A stretch of DNA of 32,644 nt, from the NCBI GenBank assembly GCA_033764445.1, contig JANRIZ010000085.1, positions 1 to 32,644 of the forward strand. Reading direction: 5' to 3'. The notes beneath the pieces were generated by a model. The model was not told the DNA's origin. It ran no database searches and was given only the letters and a program-made list of their open reading frames with translations. The DNA comes from JANRIZ01 sp033764445 (lineage in GTDB: Bacteria; Verrucomicrobiota; Verrucomicrobiia; JAWXBN01). Shown piece by piece: positions 1 to 8,980 of the stretch (its first letter is position 1; every line of letters starts with the position of its first letter). The position numbers were made by a program, and so were the translations under genes.

Positions 1-1841
<1,841 letters not shown>

Positions 1842-1982
1842 GGTATTACTCCGTGGGGGGCGGGTCTGGCAATCTGGATTTTGTGTCAAATGGGTGCGTT
1901 CGGTTCAGGGCAACAAAAAGCCACTTTTACGGCGGCGACCACCGTCAAAAGCGGCTGTCAAAAAATCGGGCCTGCCGGAGGT

Positions 1983-2186
1983 CTACCGGATTTTCTTGAG
2001 GATGGGCAGGCCGGTCTTGGAATTTTCGGCAATTTCATACCCCGCAGGCAGGGCGTCAATGCTGAAAGGGGTGGCTTCCTTGCTGAAATAAAACAGCGTC
2101 ACCTCGCGTCCGTTTTTGAGCTTGGCGGCCTTGGAATTCAAAATGAAGGTCTTGCCGCTCTTTTTGCTGATGGTGCTGAAAGGCAT
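1983..2186 (-). CDS. Conserved-looking 67-residue small protein of unknown function
   Basis: A 67-codon gene between rpsR and typA on the same strand. It has a GGAGA ribosome-binding site 9 nt before the ATG. The protein is basic and compact: an N-terminal S-K-K-S-G-K-T segment, a central LKNGREVTLFYFSKE that alternates like a beta hairpin, and a C-terminal PAGYEIAENSKTGLPILKK. There is no signal peptide, membrane segment or cysteine. It is not bL33, which often sits in such clusters: it is longer and lacks the L33 signature. From memory, similar short proteins with the ending 'GY.V.EN..TGLP.LKK' occur in other bacteria without assigned function. Position beside two ribosomal protein genes suggests a translation-linked role, but that is inference only. 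Confidence 0.75.
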   Translation of the reverse strand: MPFSTISKKSGKTFILNSKAAKLKNGREVTLFYFSKEATPFSIDALPAGYEIAENSKTGLPILKKIR

Positions 2187-2220
2187 GGTGTGGGTCTCCG
2201 TTTAAGTGTGTGTATTGGAT

Positions 2221-2454
2221 TTACTTCATCAAAAGCATCGTCCGGGAGCGCTTGATCTCCTGGGTCACCCGGCGGTGCAGCGCGGCGGGAAGGCCGGTCA
2301 CCCGGCGGGGCAGTATCTTGCCCTTTTCCGTGACAAACTTGCGCAGCAACTCGGTGTTCTTGTAGTCGATGGCCTCGATATTGACGTCCACCCGCTTTTT
2401 GCTGGAGTTGGTGTGGCGGCGCGGCCCCTTGCGTTTGGCTGGTTTTGTACCCAT
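2221..2454 (-). CDS. rpsR: 30S ribosomal protein bS18
   Basis: A 77-residue protein with the S18 core: IDYKNTELLRKFVTEKGKIL followed by PRRVTGLPAALHRRVTQEIK. These are the residues that bind 16S rRNA in the central domain and pair with bS6 on the platform. The N-terminus is a short basic arm (MGTKPAKRKGPRRHTNSSKK). It has no cysteines, so this is the zinc-free form of S18. Its start lies 4 nt after the rpmB stop, indicating co-transcription and probably translational coupling. Length is normal for the family. Confidence 0.97.
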   Translation of the reverse strand: MGTKPAKRKGPRRHTNSSKKRVDVNIEAIDYKNTELLRKFVTEKGKILPRRVTGLPAALHRRVTQEIKRSRTMLLMK

Positions 2455-2458
2455 AAAA

Positions 2459-2722
2459 TCAAATCACTCCCGCTTCCTTGAGAACCGCGAAGGCCCCCTT
2501 TTTATTGATCGTTTTCAACGCCCGGACACTGAGCTTGACCGTGACCGTCCGCTTCAGCTCGGGCACAAAGATCCGCTTGGTCTTCAGGTTCGGGAAAAAC
2601 GTGCGGCGGTTGATGGCGGTCACGTGCGTGCCGATCCCGCCCTGCTTCTTGGGCTTGCCGCGACGGTGGATGACGTTTCCTAACACCGGCTTGGATCCGG
2701 TCACTTCACAGGTTCTGGACAT
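2459..2722 (-). CDS. rpmB: 50S ribosomal protein bL28
   Basis: An 87-residue protein starting MSRTCEVTGSKPVLGNVIHR, the L28 N-terminal motif. It continues with NRRTFFPNLKTKRIFVPELK and the SVRALKTINKKGAFAVL C-terminal region. L28 sits near the E site of the large subunit and is needed for late assembly. Only one cysteine remains (Cys5), so the zinc-binding pairs of the C+ form are absent, as in the neighbouring cysteine-free S18. It appears to be the first gene of the rpmB-rpsR-67 aa-typA run; the 73 bp up to the trmB stop may hold a promoter, although I could not assign one convincingly. Confidence 0.97.
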   Translation of the reverse strand: MSRTCEVTGSKPVLGNVIHRRGKPKKQGGIGTHVTAINRRTFFPNLKTKRIFVPELKRTVTVKLSVRALKTINKKGAFAVLKEAGVI

Positions 2723-2795
2723 AAACTTTGTTTCCTTCGTTCAAATTGGAACGGGTGGTTTTAGGAGAAAAAGAACCCTCCCGCAAGCGAAATTT

Positions 2796-3416
2796 TCATC
2801 CAAACCCCGTTTTTATCGGCAAATCTTTTTTTCCGGCCTCCTCTTTTCTGACATAACCCGCACAGTGGATGGGCTTTCCCTCCGCCCGGAATTGCCGCTC
2901 GAAATCTGTCTGCAACTCCCGGTACGGATTTTCCCCGGTCCAGCGCTCCAGCCCCCCGTGCGCCCCCGCCTCCGCACAGATCGTCTCAAAATATCCGGCA
3001 TGATCGGTCCGGACCCAAAACCGCCCCCCGGGGACAAGCGCCCGGACCACCGATTCCACAAACGGCGCATTCACCAGCCGGCGTTTGGCATGCTTCTTTT
3101 TGGGAAAGGGATCCGGACAATACAAATGAAAGACCTCGACGGACCCCGGCGGGAGGAGGTACGCGACGGAATAGGAACTCTCCAGCCGCAGCACCCGCAC
3201 ATTGCCGATGCCCAACCGGCGACAGCGCCGCTCGATCTTGCGCACCCGGCCCAGAAGCCGTTCGATGCCCAAAAAATTCCGCGCCGGAAACGCCTGCGCG
3301 GCCTGACACAAAAATCCCCCATCCCCGCAGCCGATATCCACCTCCACCGGATGGCCGTTGCCAAAAACCTCCCCCCACGGGGCAGGCCACAGATAGCTGG
3401 GAGGATGGTAGATCAT
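2796..3416 (-). CDS. trmB: tRNA (guanine-46-N7)-methyltransferase TrmB
   Basis: The enzyme methylates G46 in the tRNA variable loop using S-adenosylmethionine. The SAM-binding motif I is VEVDIGCGDGGF (about residues 24-35), followed by FLGIER. The TrmB signature is PDPFPKKKHAKRRL (about 101-114), equivalent to the PDPWpKxRHxKRR motif of characterised enzymes. The Asp of VRTDHAGYF and the C-terminal TDFERQF are also present. I place the start at ATG 3416 (MIYHPPSYLW), giving 206 residues. The frame stays open up to a TTG at 3476, but that extension translates an intergenic repeat (see the inverted repeat at 3415) and is unlikely to be coding. No clear ribosome-binding site is visible. It lies upstream of rpmB on the same strand. 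Confidence 0.93.
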   Translation of the reverse strand: MIYHPPSYLWPAPWGEVFGNGHPVEVDIGCGDGGFLCQAAQAFPARNFLGIERLLGRVRKIERRCRRLGIGNVRVLRLESSYSVAYLLPPGSVEVFHLYCPDPFPKKKHAKRRLVNAPFVESVVRALVPGGRFWVRTDHAGYFETICAEAGAHGGLERWTGENPYRELQTDFERQFRAEGKPIHCAGYVRKEEAGKKDLPIKTGFG

Positions 3417-3424
3417 TGCCGATT
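3415..3424. repeat. Left arm of a 10-bp inverted repeat flanking the four-helix-bundle gene
   Basis: ATTGCCGATT here is the exact reverse complement of AATCGGCAAT at 3915-3924. Similarity continues weakly inward: GGATTGCCAATGGCCCAT on this side resembles the reverse complement GAATTCCAAAATGCCCAT on the other. The arm overlaps the trmB start codon by two bases. Confidence 0.7.
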
Positions 3425-3482
3425 GTGGATTGCCAATGGCCCATTTGTTTGTCGTGCCTGAATGATTCCTTGTCAAAAGGGG

Positions 3483-3869
3483 ATGTCTAATTATTCATCA
3501 GGCATGACCTCCGACGCATTAAAAGGACGTACTAAAAAATTTGCACTGGAAATTTTTCGAATCGCCGAAGCTCTGCCGCGGAACGTGACAGGAAAGGCAA
3601 TCTCCTCCCCAATTGCCGGAAGCGGAAGTTCGATGGCTGCCAATTACCGGGCCGCCTGCAAGGCCCGGTCAAGGCCCGAGTTTATTGCCAAATCGGGAAT
3701 CGCAGAAGAGGAGGCTGATGAAACACTGTTTTGGATGGAGATGTTGATGGAAGCAGGCTTAACTGAAAGGGAAGTTCTGGCCTCAATGCATGCGGAGGGT
3801 CAGGGATTAACATCGATCCTCGCCGCGTCAAGGATATCCGCCACTCGCAATCTGAAAAACAAACAATAA
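3483..3869 (+). CDS. Four-helix-bundle protein (S23 / 23S rRNA intervening-sequence family)
   Basis: About 128 residues. The family core is clear: LKGRTKKFALEIFRIAEALP, then a segment with G-S-G-S-S-M-A-A-N-Y-R-A-A-C-K-A-R-S, FIAKSGIAEEEADETLFWME and ML.EAGL. This is the four-helix-bundle family first found as ORFs in 23S rRNA intervening sequences. Members form small oligomers of unknown biochemical function and are common as solo genes near variable loci. The start is uncertain: ATG 3483 has AAGGGG immediately against it, ATG 3462 has no ribosome-binding site, and ATG 3504 (MTSDALKGR) best fits the family N-terminus. The gene sits alone between divergently oriented trmB and the CPBP gene, inside an inverted repeat. 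Confidence 0.85.
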   Translation: MSNYSSGMTSDALKGRTKKFALEIFRIAEALPRNVTGKAISSPIAGSGSSMAANYRAACKARSRPEFIAKSGIAEEEADETLFWMEMLMEAGLTEREVLASMHAEGQGLTSILAASRISATRNLKNKQ

Positions 3870-3914
3870 TGAATCACCCATGGGCATTTTGGAATTCGCA
3901 CATCACCCATCGAA

Positions 3915-3924
3915 AATCGGCAAT
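3915..3924. repeat. Right arm of the inverted repeat flanking the four-helix-bundle gene
   Basis: AATCGGCAAT, an exact inverted copy of the arm at 3415-3424. The arm-to-arm segment is 510 bp and contains only the four-helix-bundle gene. The arm ends 15 bp before the ATG of the CPBP protease gene, in a short AATAC-rich stretch. Confidence 0.7.
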
Positions 3925-3939
3925 ACAATAATACAATAA

Positions 3940-4812
3940 ATGGACCCCCAATTCATCTCCGATCCCCTGATCATCCGGGTCACCTCCCTTCTGCTGGTCC
4001 TGTGCCTGTGTGCGGGCGGGGTGTTTTTCTTCGGCTACTTTCTCCCGGGCAAAATTCCCCTGACCCTCTCCCGACAGACCCCGCTGAATTTCGACCTCTC
4101 CGCCGCCGAATTTCTGACGATTCTGGCGGCACTGCTGATGGCCTCCTTCTCTCTGGATATGGCCGTCACACTCGCGGCTTTTTCCCCCGGTTTTGACTGG
4201 TTGCGTGGATCCGAATCCGCCCGCGTCCTCTTCCAAGGGTCCCTCTTTCAACTGGCCACCATAGGTCTGCTGGTTCTCTTCCTGCATCTGAAAAGCCCGG
4301 CCAACCCGGTGTCGGCGGTTGTCGGGCTGCCCCCGCGACAATGGCTCCGCCAGGCGGGACTGGGTGTCTTTTTGATGCTGGTGGCCTGGCCGTTTGTCGC
4401 CATCAGCGCCGGCCTGAATTACCGGCTGTTTCAATGGTTGGGGGGCCAACCCGAACTCCAAAGAATGGTGACGCTGTTCCTGGAAAGCCGCGACCCCGCC
4501 TTCACCGTGGGGATTTTTCTGATGGCCACGGTCATGGCCCCGATCTGGGAGGAAATCTTCTTCCGGGGGATCACCTACACGGCCCTCAAAAAATATCTCT
4601 CCCCCGTGGGTTCACTGCTGATTTCCTCCCTGCTCTTTTCCATTCTCCACGATTTCTCCCTGCAGACGCTCCTGCCGCTGTGGCTGCTGGGCATGGTCTT
4701 CGCCTTTGCCTACGAGCGGACGGGATCAATCCTGGTCCCCATCTTCATGCACGCCACATTCAACTCGCTCTCGATGGGGTTTATGCTTCTGTACAAATTC
4801 ACCCATCCATAG
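3940..4812 (+). CDS. CPBP-family intramembrane glutamic endopeptidase (Rce1/Abi type)
   Basis: A 290-residue polytopic membrane protein with hydrophobic segments near residues 13-35, 55-80, 102-117, 138-157, 188-203 and 225-285. The Abi/CPBP motifs are all present: motif 1 EEIFFR (Glu204, Glu205, Arg209), motif 2 around ILHDFS (His237), and motif 3 FMHATFN (His271, Asn275). These residues form the glutamate-histidine catalytic site of Rce1-like proteases. Bacterial members act in bacteriocin immunity, processing of membrane proteins, or unknown roles; the substrate cannot be told here. It is the first gene of a tight plus-strand run: thiL begins 9 nt after its stop. No good ribosome-binding site precedes the ATG. 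Confidence 0.92.
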   Translation: MDPQFISDPLIIRVTSLLLVLCLCAGGVFFFGYFLPGKIPLTLSRQTPLNFDLSAAEFLTILAALLMASFSLDMAVTLAAFSPGFDWLRGSESARVLFQGSLFQLATIGLLVLFLHLKSPANPVSAVVGLPPRQWLRQAGLGVFLMLVAWPFVAISAGLNYRLFQWLGGQPELQRMVTLFLESRDPAFTVGIFLMATVMAPIWEEIFFRGITYTALKKYLSPVGSLLISSLLFSILHDFSLQTLLPLWLLGMVFAFAYERTGSILVPIFMHATFNSLSMGFMLLYKFTHP

Positions 4813-4821
4813 GTCCCTGCC

Positions 4822-5712
4822 ATGCCGCCCGACGAAGTTTCCCTCCTCAAAATGCTCACGGGCCACTGGTCCTGCTCAAAGGCGGTCCACACGGGGGTGG
4901 GCGATGACTGTGCGGTCCTGCATCGGGACCGGCGCCGTCTGCTCCTGCTCAAAACGGATGCCGTGGTCGAGGGCCGCCATTTTTCCGCCGATGAAAAGCC
5001 CGCCCGCATCGGGGCCAAGGCTCTCAACCGCGTCCTCAGCGACATCGCCGCCATGGGCGGAACCCCCTCGGCGGCGGTCATCACGGTCATGGCCCCCCCC
5101 TCCCTCTCCCCGCGCCGTCTCAAGGCGATCTACCGCGGCCTGGAACGGGCGGCCCACACCTGCGGGGTGGACCTGGTCGGCGGCGAACTGACCGCCGCGC
5201 CGCATTTTGCGCTGAGCGTGGCCATGACGGGATACTGCTCCGCGGCCCATCTGGTTCTGCGCTCGGGCGCAAAATGCGGCGATACGCTGCTGGTGACCGG
5301 ACGGCTGGGCGGGAGCTTCGCCTCGGGGCGGCATCTGGACTTCACCCCGCGCCTGCGCGAGGCGGCCTGGTTGGTCAGGCATTTCAAACCCTCGGCCATG
5401 ATGGACCTCAGTGACGGATTGGGCGCGGACCTGCCCCGGCTGGCGGCGGCCAGCGGACTTCATTTCCAGATCGATCTTCCGGGCCTCCCGCTCCACCGGG
5501 GATGCACGGTCAGCCAGGCACTGGCCGAGGGGGAGGACTACGAACTGCTCATGGCCGTGCCCGCCCGGAAAACCGCCCCGTTGCGGACCGCATGGAAACG
5601 GCGCTTCCCAAAAATCCCGTTGACCCCCATCGGTAAATTCGTTTCCTTATCGATCCCATCCACCCCAATGCCCCATGGATTTGACCACTTTCGAAAGCCA
5701 CAGCCCCGATGA
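4822..5712 (+). CDS. thiL: Thiamine-monophosphate kinase
   Basis: ThiL phosphorylates thiamine monophosphate with ATP to the cofactor thiamine pyrophosphate. The 296-residue protein shows the AIR-synthase/ThiL fold landmarks in order: GVGDDCAVL (25-33, metal-binding aspartates), KTDAVVEGRHF (44-54), NRVLSDIAAMGG (69-80), DLVGGELTAA (117-126), MDLSDGL (194-200) and EGEDYELL (236-243), ending in GFDHF. The usual G-G-D-T-T is G-G-E-L-T here, a mild departure. Its last 38 bp overlap the start of tsaE, so the two are probably translationally coupled. No TPP riboswitch can fit in the 9-nt gap upstream. Confidence 0.95.
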   Translation: MPPDEVSLLKMLTGHWSCSKAVHTGVGDDCAVLHRDRRRLLLLKTDAVVEGRHFSADEKPARIGAKALNRVLSDIAAMGGTPSAAVITVMAPPSLSPRRLKAIYRGLERAAHTCGVDLVGGELTAAPHFALSVAMTGYCSAAHLVLRSGAKCGDTLLVTGRLGGSFASGRHLDFTPRLREAAWLVRHFKPSAMMDLSDGLGADLPRLAAASGLHFQIDLPGLPLHRGCTVSQALAEGEDYELLMAVPARKTAPLRTAWKRRFPKIPLTPIGKFVSLSIPSTPMPHGFDHFRKPQPR

Positions 5713-6130
5713 CTCCGCCCGCATCGCCGGAGAACTGGCCGGCCACCTCGGGCCCGGCGACATCGTGGGTCTGATCGGTGGTCTGGGGGCGGGCAAAACG
5801 CATTTTGCAGGCGGTCTGGCCCGGGCCCTGGGTTTCCACGGGGCGGTCACCAGTCCCACCTTTTCGCTGGTGCACGAGTATCCGGGAAAATGCCCGATCT
5901 ACCACATGGACCTCTACCGGCTGGAGTCCGAATCGGAAATTCTCGGAATCGGTTTTGAGGAATATCTCTCCGGCCGGGGCATCTGCCTGATCGAATGGCC
6001 CGAACGCGCGGCACGGCTGATGACTCATCCGATTCTCTGCGTGGAGCTGGTCTCCACGGGGGAAAACTCCCGGCGTATCCATGTCCGGGAAGCCCGGCTC
6101 CCGCTCCCGACAAAGGATCATCCCGCATGA
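5675..6130 (+). CDS. tsaE: tRNA t6A biosynthesis ATPase TsaE
   Basis: TsaE is the ATPase partner of TsaB and TsaD in making N6-threonylcarbamoyladenosine at position 37 of ANN-decoding tRNAs. The protein is 151 residues, the usual length. It has a Walker A motif GGLGAGKT (35-42), the switch-like VTSPTFSLVHEY (58-69), HMDLYRL (77-83, with Asp79) and LIEWPER (105-111), all TsaE hallmarks. It overlaps thiL by 38 bp, and its TGA overlaps the next ATG in an ATGA junction. Its partner tsaB lies two genes downstream in the same run; tsaD and tsaC are not in the window. Confidence 0.95.
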   Translation: MDLTTFESHSPDDSARIAGELAGHLGPGDIVGLIGGLGAGKTHFAGGLARALGFHGAVTSPTFSLVHEYPGKCPIYHMDLYRLESESEILGIGFEEYLSGRGICLIEWPERAARLMTHPILCVELVSTGENSRRIHVREARLPLPTKDHPA

Positions 6131-7824
6131 CCACTCCCGCCCCCGCTTCCCCGTCACAACCTGCGCCGCGCCGGACCGACTGGTATCTGGTGGGGATTGT
6201 CTCCGCCTTTTTCCTGTGTCTGCTACCGGCGGCCTCCTTCTACATCAACCAGTACATTGATGAAAATTTCTATACGGACTCCGCAATCCTGATGCTCGAC
6301 TCGGGCGACCCGATGGTTCCCCTCTACGCCAACGGCCGGGTCCGGGCCCTCAAACCGATCCTCACCTACTGGGCGCTGCTGGTCAGCTACGCCACCCTGG
6401 GGGTCAGTGCCTTCTCCTCGCGCCTGCCCTTCCTGCTGGGCGGATGCGCCGCGCTGGTGCTCGTGTACCGCATCGCCCTGCGGGTGGCCGCCGGGAATGT
6501 CGCAGTGGCGCGCCTGGCGGCACTGATCGCGGCCTGCAACACGCTTTTTCTGCTCAGTTCCTTCCGCTCGACGACGGATGTCTTCCTGTGCGTGACCTTC
6601 CTGATCAGTCTCCTCGGGTTCATGAAAATCATCGACGGGGGCCGGTCCGACCCTCTGGCCCATTTTCTGGCCTATGGAGGGGTCGGCCTGGGGATCGCCG
6701 TCAAGGGATTGCTGCCGCTGCTGTTTCTGCTGGTGATCCTGCTGTTTTTTTTCTGGCTGCGTCCCAACGGCAGAACCCTGCGCGACCTGGTGAATCTCCC
6801 GGCGATGGGACTGGGGATTTTCCTGGCGGGCTGGTGGTATGTCTACATCCATGCCCTTCAGCCGGACCTCCTGCGCTCGGATTTCCTCAACGACCAGTTT
6901 GTCGAAAAATACGAATTGGAACTCGAGGACATCATCAAGCACCTCAAGGGTTATTTCTTCTACATCGGTGCCGTGTTCCTGCCCTGGATCCTGATTTTTC
7001 TCACACGCCAGGGCCGCGCCACCTTCCGCACATTGTGGTCCCGGCCCGGTCCCCACCGGTTCGAACAGCTCACGGCCCTGTGGCTGGCATTCATCACCCT
7101 GGTTTTCAGCGGAGGCCACATCGAGAAAATGATCTACATGCTGCCTTTTGCCCCGTTCCTGTGCATCGTTCTGGCCCGGGTTCATGTGGGGGCCCCGGAG
7201 GCCTCCCGGCGGGTTCTGCTGCTGGCGGTGCGGATCATGTCCGTCCTGTACCTGCTGCTGGCGGTTTTTATGGGGCTGATGATGATGCGGCTGGTCTCAC
7301 CGGGCTTCGGGATTTTCTCCGCCCTGGTTTTTGCCCTCGTGGGGGTGGCCCTGTGGATATGCGGACAGCGCTGGCCTCCGGCCCCTGTTTTCGCCGCCTC
7401 GATCCTCGTCCTTTTTCCGGTCTCGGTCATGGTCATCGCCCCGGTGGCCCTGCCCGACCCGGGAACCATGGCCGCCCGGGCGGTGGAAGCCCGGGGATTG
7501 CAGGGTCTCCGGGAGGTCTATTTCCACGGCTACCGCATGGATGGCAGCAAAATCCGTGTCGCACTCCACGGCAAAACCAAGGTCATCCCCGTCTCCCTCT
7601 ACCGGGCCCGCAAACTCCGCGGCCGCGCCCTGCTCATTGCGGACAAGCCCCTGCCGGAAATTTCAAAACGTCCGGGTGTGTCCACCGAGGTCATCCGCTC
7701 CCGGGTCAGCTACATCCCCTACGGTCTTGTCTTCCGCCACTTCTGGAATGATCAAATCGTCGGCATCATGGACGAGGCACGCAATGTCTATTACCTCTAC
7801 GAATTGCCGGCGGAGACAAAATAA
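6127..7824 (+). CDS. GT39-family membrane glycosyltransferase (ArnT/PMT-like)
   Basis: A 565-residue polytopic protein. I chose ATG 6127, which overlaps the tsaE stop as ATGA; the frame is open upstream but only as a tsaE shadow. After a Pro-rich cytoplasmic leader come a first membrane segment (about residues 22-40) and a periplasmic loop with an acidic D-E pair (NQYIDENFYTDSAI) followed by KPILTYW. This is the catalytic-loop arrangement of GT-C enzymes using undecaprenyl- or dolichyl-phosphate sugars. Roughly ten further hydrophobic segments follow, then a soluble C-terminal domain with no recognisable motif. Likely it glycosylates a lipid (lipid A, as ArnT) or an exported protein; the substrate cannot be deduced. 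Its place between tsaE and tsaB is probably incidental. Confidence 0.85.
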   Translation: MTTPAPASPSQPAPRRTDWYLVGIVSAFFLCLLPAASFYINQYIDENFYTDSAILMLDSGDPMVPLYANGRVRALKPILTYWALLVSYATLGVSAFSSRLPFLLGGCAALVLVYRIALRVAAGNVAVARLAALIAACNTLFLLSSFRSTTDVFLCVTFLISLLGFMKIIDGGRSDPLAHFLAYGGVGLGIAVKGLLPLLFLLVILLFFFWLRPNGRTLRDLVNLPAMGLGIFLAGWWYVYIHALQPDLLRSDFLNDQFVEKYELELEDIIKHLKGYFFYIGAVFLPWILIFLTRQGRATFRTLWSRPGPHRFEQLTALWLAFITLVFSGGHIEKMIYMLPFAPFLCIVLARVHVGAPEASRRVLLLAVRIMSVLYLLLAVFMGLMMMRLVSPGFGIFSALVFALVGVALWICGQRWPPAPVFAASILVLFPVSVMVIAPVALPDPGTMAARAVEARGLQGLREVYFHGYRMDGSKIRVALHGKTKVIPVSLYRARKLRGRALLIADKPLPEISKRPGVSTEVIRSRVSYIPYGLVFRHFWNDQIVGIMDEARNVYYLYELPAETK

Positions 7825-7885
7825 ATCCGCGTTGTTTTTTAACCGCGGGCTTGTCCCGGATGGCCGGGCCCTGTAGAGAGGAACC

Positions 7886-8560
7886 ATGACCGGTGTCGCC
7901 ATTGAAATCTCCTCCTCCCAGGGCGGTGTCGCCCTCCTGCGGGGGGACGGCCCGGTGCGGGAGGAAATCTTTCCCTCTCACCGCAACCACGCCTGCGAAA
8001 TTTTCCCGGCCCTTGAGAGGCTGGGGGTGGAGCCGAAAAACACGGATTTCTGGGCGGTGGGCCTGGGGCCGGGCTCCTTCACGGGCATCCGCGCGGCCCT
8101 GGCCTCGCTCAAGGGATTGAATCTGCCCTTTCAAAAACCCGTTTACGGTCTCAACAGCCACGACATCCTGGCCGGGGAAATGGCTGCGACCGGAAAAATC
8201 ACCGCACCGACTTTGGCGGTCCTCTCCGACGCGCGACGCGGCGAATTTTATGTGACCGCCTATGCCTGGCTGGAAGGGGAACTGACGAAGGTCAACGACA
8301 CCGCCATCCTGGCTCCGTCACAGCTCCCCCGGAAATTTTTCGGCAGCACCCAAATCGTCGGCCCCGATCTCGAACCCTCCCGCGAAGTTCTGATGACGGC
8401 CCTGCCGAGGGCCCACTGGACCGATGAAATCTGTTTCCCCACAGCCTCACGGACCCTGCGAATGGCCCACAAGCTCCGACTCCACGGGAACGCTCCCGCG
8501 GAGACACTCGAACCGATTTATCTCCGCGACATGCAATATGTGAAATGCGTTGTGCGTTGA
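7886..8560 (+). CDS. tsaB: tRNA t6A biosynthesis protein TsaB
   Basis: TsaB is the catalytically inactive ASKHA-fold partner that holds TsaD and TsaE together for t6A synthesis. The 224-residue protein starts MTGVAIEISSSQGGVALL (phosphate-1-like loop), with GLGPGSFTGIRAALASLKGL, the TsaB signature, at about residues 59-78. AVLSDARRGEFYV follows, and the C-terminus has LEPIYLRD, typical of the family. A good GAGG ribosome-binding site precedes the ATG. The final residues (KCVVR) and the stop are encoded inside a heptamer repeat (GCGTTGN) that continues into the intergenic region, so the extreme C-terminus may have been rewritten by repeat insertion. Confidence 0.93.
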   Translation: MTGVAIEISSSQGGVALLRGDGPVREEIFPSHRNHACEIFPALERLGVEPKNTDFWAVGLGPGSFTGIRAALASLKGLNLPFQKPVYGLNSHDILAGEMAATGKITAPTLAVLSDARRGEFYVTAYAWLEGELTKVNDTAILAPSQLPRKFFGSTQIVGPDLEPSREVLMTALPRAHWTDEICFPTASRTLRMAHKLRLHGNAPAETLEPIYLRDMQYVKCVVR

Positions 8561-8570
8561 GCGTTGGGCG
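8547..8570. repeat. Tandem heptamer GCGTTGN, three units, across the tsaB stop
   Basis: Units GCGTTGT, GCGTTGA and GCGTTGG run head to tail, followed by a partial GCG. Related copies occur at 8632-8644, 9235-9258 and 9347-9363, on both sides of the toxin-antitoxin pair. The tsaB TGA is formed within the second unit. Confidence 0.7.
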
Positions 8571-8649
8571 TGGGAGTGCCGGTTGTCGGTGTCTCAAAAA
8601 CGCATCCGTGATATCTGCGGTTGTGGCAATTCCGTTGGGCGTGGTGAAA

Positions 8650-8980
8650 TCAGTCCTGTCGCTTAGATTTTAAACGTCTCGTCACAAGTGCGCGAATTTT
8701 TTTAGGATGATGTCGCCCATCCAACATCGCAACAATGAGGGTCCGGTTTGGTTCCTGTATGAAATAGACGATAAAATAAGACCTTTTGAGAATGGCTCGC
8801 TGGATGGAACCGTGTTTTTTCGGAAACTGGTCTGGGTTCCATTCAATCCATGAGACTGTCTCATCGTAAAGAGTCAGGACATGTTTTGAGGCATCTGACC
8901 TCCAAGTGGAAGTAATGTCGGATGGCAGATAGAAGATCGTCCTGAACTAATTCAAGTGCATGAACCGGTTTGCTATTCAC
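8650..8980 (-). pseudogene. Frameshifted ParE/RelE-family toxin
   Basis: Two overlapping minus-strand frames together spell one toxin of about 110 codons. The first begins at GTG 8980, overlapping the antitoxin stop, and reads VNSKPVHALELVQDDLLSAI, then RHY, before running to a stop. The second frame carries TWRSDASKHVLTLYDETVSW, IEWNPDQFPKKHGSIQRAIL, SYFIVYFIQEPNRTLIVAML and DGRHHP, the usual ParE C-terminal half. It ends with TGA at 8650-8652. The frames join if one extra T is removed near 8910-8911 (RHY followed by S-T-W-R-S-D). The total length, 331 nt, is 3n+1, consistent with a single-base insertion. Known ParE toxins poison DNA gyrase, but this copy should be inactive unless the shift is a sequencing error or is recoded. 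Confidence 0.7.

Noticed and set aside
3874..4461. A Gln/Gly/Glu-rich minus-strand frame opposite the CPBP gene
   Set aside because: A shadow of the membrane protein's hydrophobic codons; the plus strand carries the conserved EExxxR, His and HxxxN motifs.
4813..4821. TPP riboswitch upstream of thiL
   Set aside because: Only 9 nt separate thiL from the upstream CPBP gene, and I see no THI-box-like sequence in the neighbouring DNA.
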